A stretch of DNA of 22,225 nucleotides from Pseudomonadota bacterium (lineage in GTDB: Bacteria > Pseudomonadota > Gammaproteobacteria > Burkholderiales > Burkholderiaceae_C), in contig JAEZLX010000018.1 in NCBI GenBank assembly GCA_023415035.1, positions 1 to 22,225 of the forward strand. Reading direction: 5' to 3'. The translations under genes and the position numbers were made by a program. Below are positions 16,215 through 22,225 of the stretch, piece after piece. The notes beneath the pieces were generated by a model. It was not told where the DNA came from. It was given only the letters and a program-made list of their open reading frames with translations, and searched no databases. Numbering within the stretch: the stretch's first letter is position 1; each line of letters begins with the position of its first letter.

Positions 16215-17288
16215 ATGAAAAACTTCCGCTTCACCCCCATTGCCATCGTGGCTGCCGGCCTGATGTCGGCGTCTGCCTGGGCCGCGCCCACGACGGATGC
16301 TTCCGGCAACATCGGTTACGACACGGCGGCCGAATGCGATGAGGCCGTGCTGTCCGGCCAGGCGCGCTTCTACCAGCCGGCGACCCGCATGCCCACGCGC
16401 CTGCAAAAGGGCGAGGCCCGTGTGCGTTCCGCCAAGCTTTCCGATCTGGGGCCCGAGTACGCACGCGGTGCCTGCGATGTCGGCGTCGGCCGCCAGAACG
16501 GCCGCAATGGCGTGTCCAAGGCGCTGCAGGGCAAGTATGTGCCGTTCTCGCCCGACATGCCGGTGAACGTGTACATGGACGCCACCGGCAAGGCCGTGCG
16601 TGCCAGCATGGGCCAGTGCGACAACCGGTTCGCCAGCGCGTTCCCGCGTCCGGTGCCCGCGCCGGCTCCAGTGACGGCTGCACCCGCCCCGGCTCCGGCA
16701 CCCGCTCCGGCGCCCATCGTCGCAGCGCCTGCACCCGCGCCGGCTCCGGTGGCTGCTCCCGCCCCGGCACCCGAGCCGCGCAGCGTCGCCGGCCCGTATG
16801 TGTTCGGAACGCTGGGTGCGGTCAATGACAGCGTCAACTACGGCTCCGGTCTGGCCTCCACAAGCGTCGGCGACAGCGACCGCAAGCTTGGCGGCCAGTT
16901 CGGTGCCGGCTACCAGTTCAATGAGATCGTGGGCGCGGAAGTGTTCTTCCAGGGCGGCAAGGACCACAACTACACCTCGATGGACGGCTCCAATGGCTAT
17001 GACGTCGGCGCGCAGGCGCTGGGTGCGCGGGTGACCCTGGGCGGATACGTCACCGAGAAGCTGCGTATGTTCGGCAAGCTCGGCGCTGCCCGCGTCAAAC
17101 ACGACAGCTTTACCGGTGGTAGCGACTCCAAGACCCGTGGCGTGCTGGGCCTGGGCGCCACCTATTCGCTCAACGACAACCTGTCGCTGCGCTTTGATGC
17201 GGACCACATCCGTCGCGAAGGCCGCAGCAACAACCCGCGCTGGGGCAACATCGACTACTTCGGCGTCGGCGTCCAGTACAACTTCTGA
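16215..17288 (+). CDS. OmpA-like outer-membrane beta-barrel protein with N-terminal domain and Pro/Ala linker
   Basis: Predicted outer-membrane protein, 357 aa. Residues 1-23 are a Sec signal peptide cleaved after SAWA. Residues 24-142 form a domain I do not recognise, with three cysteines (41, 87, 135). Residues 143-188 are a Pro-Ala repeat linker. Residues 193-357 look like an 8-strand barrel: alternating strands beginning GPYVFGTLGAV, repeated GAGYQF / GARVTLGGYV / GLGATYSL patterns and a terminal aromatic (GVGVQYNF), the usual BAM recognition end. It differs from classical OmpA, which has the barrel first and the peptidoglycan-binding domain last. ATG 16215 has AAGGA 6 nt before it. The gene stands alone between rng and the minus-strand flippase gene and has its own terminator. 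Confidence 0.82.
   Translation: MKNFRFTPIAIVAAGLMSASAWAAPTTDASGNIGYDTAAECDEAVLSGQARFYQPATRMPTRLQKGEARVRSAKLSDLGPEYARGACDVGVGRQNGRNGVSKALQGKYVPFSPDMPVNVYMDATGKAVRASMGQCDNRFASAFPRPVPAPAPVTAAPAPAPAPAPAPIVAAPAPAPAPVAAPAPAPEPRSVAGPYVFGTLGAVNDSVNYGSGLASTSVGDSDRKLGGQFGAGYQFNEIVGAEVFFQGGKDHNYTSMDGSNGYDVGAQALGARVTLGGYVTEKLRMFGKLGAARVKHDSFTGGSDSKTRGVLGLGATYSLNDNLSLRFDADHIRREGRSNNPRWGNIDYFGVGVQYNF
16649..16779 (+). repeat. Imperfect tandem repeats encoding the Pro/Ala linker
   Basis: Degenerate units of CCGGCTCC / GCACCCGC / GCGCCGGC type encode alternating Pro and Ala within the OmpA-like protein. The repeat is prone to length change by slippage. Confidence 0.6.
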
Positions 17289-17306
17289 TCCCGAATCGGG
17301 AAAAGC

Positions 17307-17334
17307 AAGGGGCTCCAGAAGGAGCCCCTTTTTT
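17307..17334 (+). terminator. Intrinsic terminator of the OmpA-like gene
   Basis: aaggggctcc (17307-17316) and ggagcccctt (17321-17330) form a perfect 10-bp stem around an AGAA loop, with a six-T run (17329-17334). It lies 18 bp after the stop codon. The opposite strand also presents an A/T flank, so it may act for the convergent flippase gene ending at 17378. Confidence 0.93.
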
Positions 17335-17377
17335 CATGCCCAGGTGGTGCCGGGACTTGTCACTTGAACGACGCCGC

Positions 17378-19186
17378 TCAGGGGGTGTCGTCCGCCTGGG
17401 CGGCGACATCGGCTTCACCGGTGGGAAAGCCCTGCGCGTGCAGACGCGCGTACAGGCCACGCATGCGCAGCAGTTCCTGGTGCGTGCCCTGCTCGACCAC
17501 CAGGCCGTCGGAGAGCACAACGACGCGGTCGGCGTGCTCGATGGTGGACAGGCGGTGGGCGATGACAAGCGTCGTGCGGCCGGCCATCAGGCGCGAGAGT
17601 GCGTCCTGTACCAGGCGCTCGGACTCGTTGTCCAGGGCCGATGTCGCCTCGTCCAGGATCAGGATCGGCGCGTTCTTGTAGATGGCGCGAGCGATGGCCA
17701 GACGCTGGCGCTGGCCGCCGGACAGCTCCGTGGCGTTGTGCCCGACACCGGTGTGGATGCCTTCGGGCAGGCGCTCCACCAGTTCGCCCAGGTTGGCCGA
17801 GCGCAGCGCCGCCAGGACACGTGCCTCGTCGATCTCGTCGGCATCGAAACCCAGGGCCACGTTGGCGGCCAGTGTGTCATTGAGCATCACCACGTCCTGG
17901 CTGACGACGGCAAATTGTCGGCGCAAGGCGAACAGATTCCAGTCGCGCAGCGGCACGCCGTCGAGTGTGATGAGGCCGGCGCTGGGCTCCAGGAAGCGGG
18001 GCAGCAGGTTCACCAGCGTGGTCTTGCCAGAGCCGGAGGGGCCGACCAGCGCGAGCACCTCGCCGGCCCGCACGTCCAGCGACACGCCGCGCAGGGCAGG
18101 CCGGGCTTCCAGTTCACCCTCGCGTTTGGGGTAGCGGACCCAGACCTCCTGCAGCGAGATCTCGCCCTTGACCGAAGCCGGTTCGTGGCTGCCGCTGGTC
18201 TGCTCCGGTGTGTCGTCGATGAGTTCCAGGCCACGCTCCAGCGCTGCCAGCCCCCGCGTGATGGGGCCCGCGATCTCGGCTAGGTGCCGCACCGGCGCGA
18301 TCAGCATGAGCATCGCGGTGACAAAAGCCACGAAATTGCCCACCGTCACGCCGGAGGTGCTGCTTTGCCACAGCGCGATGGCGATCACCGCCGAGAGCGC
18401 GGCGGCCGCCAGCAGCTGCGTCAGCGGTGTCATGGCGGCCTGGGCGATGGTGGACTTGAGTGCGAGCCGGCGCAGCACGACGCTCAGACGCTCGAAACGC
18501 TTGCCTTGTTGCGCCTGGGCACCGTGCAGGCGGATCATGCGGTGGGCGAGGGCGTTTTCCTCGACCACATAGGCCAGTTCGTCGGTGGCCTGCTGGCTGG
18601 AGCGCGTCAGCTTGTAAAGGCGGCGCGAGAGCACCTTCATGATGATCACGAGCCCAGGGAACAGCAGCAGCACGATGAGCGTGAGCCGCCAATTCAGGTA
18701 CAGCAGATAACCCATCAGGGCCACCAGGGTCAGGCTGTCCTTGGCCAGAGTGAGCAGGGCGTTGACCAGGGTCGTGGAGCCGTTCTGCACCTCGTAGACC
18801 AGCGTGTTCGAAAGCTTGCTGGCGCTCTGGCGCGCGAACAGGCTCAGCTCCGCCTCATTGAGCTTGCGGAACATGGCGCGCCTGAGGTTCAGCAGGCCCA
18901 GGCTTGCCGTGTAGGACAGGGCGTATTGCGCCACAAAGCCGGCAAAGCCGCGCAGGCCGAACAGGCCCATGAGCGCGACCGGCACCATCCACAGGGGAAT
19001 GCGTCCTTCGGTGAAACCCTGGTCGAGCAGGGTCTTGAGCAGCGCAGGGATCATGGGCTCGCTGACGGCGCCGATGATCGTGCCAATCACGGCCACGGCA
19101 ATGCCGCTGCGTGCCTGCCGGAAATACGGCCAGAACCGCCGCAGTCGCTGAACAATGGAAAGGGAGTCGGGGGGCGTATCGGGCAT
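17378..19186 (-). CDS. msbA: Lipid A export ABC transporter, ATP-binding/permease (MsbA type)
   Basis: Inner-membrane half-transporter that dimerises and flips lipid A-core from the inner to the outer leaflet. In 602 aa, the N-terminal half has about six hydrophobic segments (for example GIAVAVIGTIIGAVSEPMIP, LTLVALMGYLLYL, LTLIVLLLFPGLVIIM). The nucleotide-binding domain has Walker A GPSGSGKTT at 382-390, signature LSGGQ at 488-492, Walker B ILILDEATSALD and switch IAHRLST. Adjacent NALAHRMIRLHGAQ is typical of the MsbA/lipid exporter group. ATG 19186 is preferred over GTG 19210; neither has a ribosome binding site. It diverges from tolB across a 160-bp region. A related multidrug exporter is possible, but the overall match favours MsbA. 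It converges with the OmpA-like gene. Confidence 0.9.
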   Translation of the reverse strand: MPDTPPDSLSIVQRLRRFWPYFRQARSGIAVAVIGTIIGAVSEPMIPALLKTLLDQGFTEGRIPLWMVPVALMGLFGLRGFAGFVAQYALSYTASLGLLNLRRAMFRKLNEAELSLFARQSASKLSNTLVYEVQNGSTTLVNALLTLAKDSLTLVALMGYLLYLNWRLTLIVLLLFPGLVIIMKVLSRRLYKLTRSSQQATDELAYVVEENALAHRMIRLHGAQAQQGKRFERLSVVLRRLALKSTIAQAAMTPLTQLLAAAALSAVIAIALWQSSTSGVTVGNFVAFVTAMLMLIAPVRHLAEIAGPITRGLAALERGLELIDDTPEQTSGSHEPASVKGEISLQEVWVRYPKREGELEARPALRGVSLDVRAGEVLALVGPSGSGKTTLVNLLPRFLEPSAGLITLDGVPLRDWNLFALRRQFAVVSQDVVMLNDTLAANVALGFDADEIDEARVLAALRSANLGELVERLPEGIHTGVGHNATELSGGQRQRLAIARAIYKNAPILILDEATSALDNESERLVQDALSRLMAGRTTLVIAHRLSTIEHADRVVVLSDGLVVEQGTHQELLRMRGLYARLHAQGFPTGEADVAAQADDTP

Positions 19187-19244
19187 GTGTTGTAGCGTAC
19201 GGAACGACACCGGCGCCAGCGGCCCCAGCGGCCATCACATCTTG

Positions 19245-19264
19245 TGACGGATGGCCTTCCGTCA
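19245..19264. promoter_or_regulatory. Inverted repeat in the msbA-tolB divergent region
   Basis: Perfect 7-bp arms, TGACGGA and TCCGTCA, flank a 6-bp spacer. The dyad lies just upstream of a TATTAT -10-like box (19270-19275) and so would overlap the -35 region. It looks like an operator site; no regulator is identified. Confidence 0.35.
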
Positions 19265-19269
19265 TCCGG

Positions 19270-19275
19270 TATTAT
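19270..19275 (+). promoter_or_regulatory. -10-like box upstream of tolB
   Basis: TATTAT predicts transcription starting near 19282, two bases before an in-frame ATG at 19284 and 65 bases before the start used here for tolB. The nearest TTG hexamer (TTGTGA, 19242) is 22 bp away, so no proper -35 is evident. Confidence 0.35.
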
Positions 19276-19346
19276 CCAATGCGATGCATCGATCGGAACT
19301 TTGGGCGGATTTCCTCCACCAAAAGCCGACAACACCAAACCCTCGC

Positions 19347-20657
19347 ATGCACGACAACAACCGCTCCGCTCCCCGTTTCTCGCGGCGCACCTGGCTGGGC
19401 CAGGCCGCCGTCTCTGCCGCGGCGGTCGCCGCTCCCTTCACACCGGCCTGGGCACAATTTCGTGTCGAAGTGTCCGGCGCGGGAGCGACGCAGATGCCGT
19501 TCTCCATTTCCCCCTTCCGCGACAACGGCCTGGTTCCGCAGGACATGGCGGCCATCATCCGCGCCGACCTGGAACGTTCCGGGCAGTTCCGCTTCGTGCC
19601 GCCGCTCGGCGACCGGCTCGACGAGCTCTCCCGCCCCGACCTGGCTCCCTGGCGTTCCAAGGGCACCGATTCCTTGCTGACCGGCAGCGTCTCGCGCCTT
19701 GCCGACGGCCGGTTCGACATCCGCTTCCGCCTCTGGGACGCGGTGCGCGGACAGGATCTGGGCGCGATGAGCTATGCGGTCACCACCCGCGACCTGCGGC
19801 AAGCGGCGCACCGCATCGCCGACTTCATGTACGAGAAGCTCACGGGCGACAAGGGCGTGTTCTCCACGCGCATCGCTTACGTGTCCAAGCAGGGGAACAC
19901 GCACCGCCTGTGGGTGGCCGATGCCGATGGCGAGGGCGCGCACGAGGTCTTCCGCAGCAACCAGCCGCTGATCTCGCCGTCCTGGTCGCCTTCGGGCAGC
20001 GAACTGCTGTACGTCTCGTTCGAGTCGCGCAAGCCTGTCATCTACTCGCATGACATCTTCACCGCGCGCCGACGGCTGCTGGCCAATTTCCGTGGCTCCA
20101 ACAGTGCGCCCGCATGGTCGCCGGACGGTCGCCGCATGGCGGCGGCGCTGACCCTTTCGGGCAATTCGCAGATCTATGCCCTGAACCTTGATGGTTCCAC
20201 TCCGCGCCGGCTCACCCAATCCGGCGGCATCGACACCGAACCCGCCTTCAGTGCCGACGGGCGCAACATCTACTTCGTCAGCGACCGCGGCGGCTCGCCG
20301 CAGATCTACCGGATGGATGCCAATGGTGGCGGAGCCCAGCGCGTGACATTCAACGGCAGTTACAACATTTCGCCGGCACCCAGTCCCGACGGCAAATGGC
20401 TGGCCTACATTTCCCGTGTGGGTGGTGGTTTCAAGCTGCACGTCATGGACTTGGCCACCGGCAACAGCACGGCCCTGACCGACACCTCCGCGGACGAGAG
20501 CCCGAGCTTTGCCCCCAACAGCCGCCTGATCATCTATGCCACGCGAGACCGGGGCGAGGCCCTGATGACCACCACGGTCGACGGACGCGTCAAGACCCGT
20601 CTGGCCAGCGTGCAAGGCGAAATCCGCGAACCGGATTGGGGACCTTTCCTCAAGTGA
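19347..20657 (+). CDS. tolB: Tol-Pal system protein TolB
   Basis: Periplasmic beta-propeller protein that contacts Pal and the Tol complex to keep the envelope intact during division. From ATG 19347 the protein is 436 aa. The N-terminus contains FSRRTWLGQ, an RR pair, a hydrophobic stretch and PAWA cleavage after residue 36, which looks like a Tat signal rather than a simple Sec signal. The N-domain follows (FRVEVSGAGATQMPFSISPF, then RADLERSGQFR). C-terminal propeller repeats include ISPSWSPSGSELLYVSFESRKP, SAPAWSPDGRRMA, TEPAFSADGRNIYFVSDRGG, ISPAPSPDGKWLAYIS and ESPSFAPNSRLIIYATR. An alternative ATG at 19284 would add 21 residues and suits the -10 box better. pal follows after 65 bp. tolQ, tolR and tolA are not upstream; msbA is. 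Confidence 0.95.
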   Translation: MHDNNRSAPRFSRRTWLGQAAVSAAAVAAPFTPAWAQFRVEVSGAGATQMPFSISPFRDNGLVPQDMAAIIRADLERSGQFRFVPPLGDRLDELSRPDLAPWRSKGTDSLLTGSVSRLADGRFDIRFRLWDAVRGQDLGAMSYAVTTRDLRQAAHRIADFMYEKLTGDKGVFSTRIAYVSKQGNTHRLWVADADGEGAHEVFRSNQPLISPSWSPSGSELLYVSFESRKPVIYSHDIFTARRRLLANFRGSNSAPAWSPDGRRMAAALTLSGNSQIYALNLDGSTPRRLTQSGGIDTEPAFSADGRNIYFVSDRGGSPQIYRMDANGGGAQRVTFNGSYNISPAPSPDGKWLAYISRVGGGFKLHVMDLATGNSTALTDTSADESPSFAPNSRLIIYATRDRGEALMTTTVDGRVKTRLASVQGEIREPDWGPFLK

Positions 20658-20722
20658 GGAGGGCCTTGGCCGTTGCCTGAAGGTGCATATCCAGCTTTTC
20701 CTCGTTTAACCCACCCACCGCC

Positions 20723-21307
20723 ATGAGCACTCGAAACACCATGAACCTTGCAGCCCGCTTTTCACGTCCCCTTGTCCAGCGCACGGCTGCCGCCGCGCTG
20801 TTGCTCGCGCTGGCCGCCTGCGGCTCGAGCGTCAAGCTCGACGAAGCACCGGTTGAAGACCGGTCGGCCGCTGCCGCCACAGGCACCGGTACCGGTACCG
20901 ACCAGGGCGGCACCGGCATGCAGCAGGGCAGCATGGACGGTGTCAACGTACCGGGCATCGACACGCCGCAGCCCGCTGGCCTCGAACGCCTCGTTTATTT
21001 CGACTTCGACAGCTTCGAAGTGCGCGCGGACGCGACCCCGATCCTCGAGGCCAACGCCCGCTACCTGCGCGCCAACCCCAACCGGAAGGTGAACCTGGAA
21101 GGCCACACGGACGAGCGCGGCGGTCGCGAGTACAACCTGGCGCTGGGCCAGAAGCGTGCCGAGGCCGTGCGCCGCGCGCTGTCGCTGATGGGTGTGCCCG
21201 ACAGCCAGATGGAGCCGGTGAGCTTCGGCGAGGAGAAGCCAGCCGTTGCCGGCTACGACGAAGGCTCCTACGCCCAGAACCGTCGCGTTGAGCTGGTTTA
21301 CCGCTGA
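20723..21307 (+). CDS. pal: Peptidoglycan-associated lipoprotein Pal
   Basis: Outer-membrane lipoprotein that binds peptidoglycan and TolB. Of 194 aa, residues 1-32 are a lipoprotein signal with lipobox LAAC and lipidated Cys33, followed by GSS. A flexible Gly/Thr-rich linker (about 52-75) precedes the OmpA-C domain. That domain has VYFDFDSFEVRADA, NLEGHTDERGGREYNLALGQKRAEAVRRAL and the end SYAQNRRVELVYR, all peptidoglycan-binding hallmarks. ATG 20723 is used; ATG 20741 is also possible and would shorten the n-region by six residues. Neither has a ribosome binding site. The stop shares its last base with the next gene's ATG (TGATG). Confidence 0.97.
   Translation: MSTRNTMNLAARFSRPLVQRTAAAALLLALAACGSSVKLDEAPVEDRSAAAATGTGTGTDQGGTGMQQGSMDGVNVPGIDTPQPAGLERLVYFDFDSFEVRADATPILEANARYLRANPNRKVNLEGHTDERGGREYNLALGQKRAEAVRRALSLMGVPDSQMEPVSFGEEKPAVAGYDEGSYAQNRRVELVYR
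20885..20900 (+). repeat. ACCGGT tandem repeat in pal
   Basis: ACCGGT occurs as two full copies plus ACCG and encodes Thr-Gly units of the linker. It is short and could vary between strains. Confidence 0.5.
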
Positions 21308-22092
21308 TGGCAGGGGTCGTGCAGTTCCCCAGGCGGCGGTCTGCTTGGGCGGTCATGGTGCTGACGGCGTCGGCCTGGTGGCCGATGCAGGCGCACGCGC
21401 TGTTCAATGACGATGAGGCCCGCAAGGCGATCATCGAGCTGCGCCAGCGCTTCGATGCTTACAAGGCCACGTCCGAAGCCACCATCAACGAGCTGAAGCA
21501 AGGTTCCGTCAATCAGCGCAGCCTGATCGAGTTGTCCAACCAGATCGAGCAGTTGCGTCGGGAAATGGCACAGCTGCGCGGGCAGAACGAGGAACTGGCG
21601 CGGCAACTGGCGGAAGTGCAGCGTCAGCAGAAGGACACTCAGCAGGGTGTGGAGGAGCGGCTGCGCGAGATGGAGCCTGTCATGGTGACGCTCGACGGAC
21701 AGTCGTTCAATGCGCTGCCGGCCGAAAAGCGCGATTACGAGGCGGCGCTGGAGCCCCTGCGGGCCAGCAACTTCGCCGCTGCCGAGACGGCGTTCCAGGG
21801 TTTCCTGCGGCGCTACCCCGACAGCGGTTTCCGGCCCTCCGCGCTGTACTGGCTGGGCAACGCGCAGTATGCCAACCGCAAGTACCGCGAAGCCGTGGGC
21901 ACGCACCGTCAGCTCATCAACAACCATGCCGGGCACTCCCGTGTGCCCGAGGCCATGCTGGCCGTGGCCAACAGCCTGGTCGAGCTCAAGGACGTGAAGG
22001 CGGCGCGGCAGACACTCAACGACCTGATCAAGGCGCATCCGTCGACAGAGGCGGCAGCCGTCGCCAAGGAACGGCTGACCAAACTGCGCTGA
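21307..22092 (+). CDS. cpoB: Cell division coordinator CpoB (YbgF)
   Basis: Periplasmic protein that links Tol-Pal function to peptidoglycan synthesis at the septum. Of 261 aa, residues 1-31 are a signal peptide ending MQAHA. Residues ~40-125 form a coiled coil (heptads rich in Leu, Glu, Gln and Arg, as in QIEQLRREMAQLRGQNEELARQLAEVQ), the trimerisation part. The C-terminal ~120 residues are TPR-like: YEAALEPLRASNFAAAETAFQGFLRRYPDS, ALYWLGNAQYANRKYREAVGTHRQLI and AMLAVANSLVELKDVKAARQTLNDLIKAHP. It is coupled to pal through TGATG. A large hairpin follows the stop. Confidence 0.95.
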   Translation: MAGVVQFPRRRSAWAVMVLTASAWWPMQAHALFNDDEARKAIIELRQRFDAYKATSEATINELKQGSVNQRSLIELSNQIEQLRREMAQLRGQNEELARQLAEVQRQQKDTQQGVEERLREMEPVMVTLDGQSFNALPAEKRDYEAALEPLRASNFAAAETAFQGFLRRYPDSGFRPSALYWLGNAQYANRKYREAVGTHRQLINNHAGHSRVPEAMLAVANSLVELKDVKAARQTLNDLIKAHPSTEAAAVAKERLTKLR

Positions 22093-22118
22093 CAGCCGGC
22101 GCCGCATGGGCGCGCGGG

Positions 22119-22154
22119 GGAGAGATCAACCTGCGAAAGAGGTTGATGCTCTCC
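22119..22154. terminator. Long hairpin after cpoB, overlapping the next promoter
   Basis: ggagagatcaacct (22119-22132) pairs with aggttgat-g-ctctcc (22140-22154) as a 14-bp stem with one bulged G and a 7-nt loop gcgaaag. It ends 3 bp before the TACAAT box of the next gene. There is no T-run, so a terminator for tolB-pal-cpoB is likely but not certain; an operator is also possible. Confidence 0.55.
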
Positions 22155-22157
22155 TCC

Positions 22158-22163
22158 TACAAT
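22158..22163 (+). promoter_or_regulatory. -10 box of the last gene
   Basis: TACAAT ends 8 nt before the ATG at 22172, predicting transcription starting within about two bases of the start codon. No ribosome binding site lies between. This is close to the icd and clpS arrangement. Confidence 0.45.
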
Positions 22164-22171
22164 CACGCCCC

Positions 22172-22225
22172 ATGGAAATCGCCGAATTTGTTTCCCTCCA
22201 GCAATCTGTTCTCTGGGCCGCCTTC
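22172..22225 (+). CDS. N-terminal fragment of a membrane protein, possibly YeeE/YedE family
   Basis: Eighteen codons run off the window end, reading MEIAEFVSLQQSVLWAAF. The peptide is hydrophobic from residue 13 onward, as at the start of a first transmembrane helix. It resembles the start of YeeE/YedE (sulphur-transport, DUF395) proteins as I remember them from related genomes, but 18 residues cannot prove this. The ATG is supported by the TACAAT box 8 nt upstream. Confidence 0.45.
   Translation, partial: MEIAEFVSLQQSVLWAAF

Noticed and set aside
16112..16342. 76-codon frame in the rng-OmpA-like gap
   Set aside because: Runs into the signal-peptide region of the OmpA-like gene in another frame, has no ribosome binding site and no protein-like pattern.
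16649..16779. Repeated units that could suggest a CRISPR-like or satellite array
   Set aside because: The repeats are short, degenerate, in frame and encode a Pro-Ala linker inside a gene.
16197..17207. 336-codon antisense frame over the OmpA-like gene
   Set aside because: Arg/Gly/His-rich composition arises from the complement of the Pro/Ala linker and the barrel; no start context.
19208..19210. GTG start for msbA
   Set aside because: It would add eight residues without a ribosome binding site; ATG 19186 gives the more usual N-terminus, although neither start is strongly marked.

Overview
The window looks like ordinary core chromosome of a GC-rich betaproteobacterium, most likely Burkholderiales, family Comamonadaceae. 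The grounds are about 65% GC in sampled coding stretches, strong G/C third-position bias, the chain yebC-purD-hemF-nadD-rsfS-rlmH-maf-rng, and protein sequences that read as that group (TolB, ClpA, monomeric isocitrate dehydrogenase). The family assignment is from recognition, not a search. I see no mobile element, CRISPR array, tRNA or rRNA, and no obvious undescribed multigene system.

Layout. 1-3874: two unrelated isocitrate dehydrogenases, the monomeric type (5' end outside the window) and the homodimeric type, with a small exported DUF192 protein on the minus strand between them. 3951-4283: a YegP-like DUF1508 protein (minus). 4532-7312: clpS and clpA, adaptor and unfoldase of the ClpAP protease, closed by a strong terminator. 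7381-8919: a HerA-like DUF853 ATPase (minus). 9013-15973: a tightly packed, mostly overlapping run of eight genes (yebC, purD, hemF, nadD, rsfS, rlmH, maf, rng) joining translation and ribosome functions with purine, haem and NAD synthesis. 16215-17288: an outer-membrane beta-barrel protein with an unusual N-terminal domain and a Pro/Ala linker, closed by a strong terminator. 17378-19186: an MsbA-type lipid flippase (minus). 19347-22092: tolB, pal and cpoB, the periplasmic and outer-membrane part of the Tol-Pal envelope system. 22172-end: the first 18 codons of a further gene.

Themes. TCA-cycle carbon flow is represented twice (two IDHs). Protein turnover (ClpS/ClpA), ribosome maturation (RsfS, RlmH, RNase G) and envelope integrity (OmpA-like protein, MsbA, TolB/Pal/CpoB) make up the rest.

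The observations most worth checking are: two -10 boxes placed exactly where they would start transcription at the A of the start codon (icd, clpS), with a near match at the last gene; a composition break inside the monomeric IDH gene; a histone-H1-like tail on RsfS; the three-cysteine N-terminal domain of the OmpA-like protein; a Tat-like signal on TolB with no tolQRA immediately upstream; and small dyads sitting on the clpS and tolB promoters. No stretch longer than 300 bases lacks a gene.
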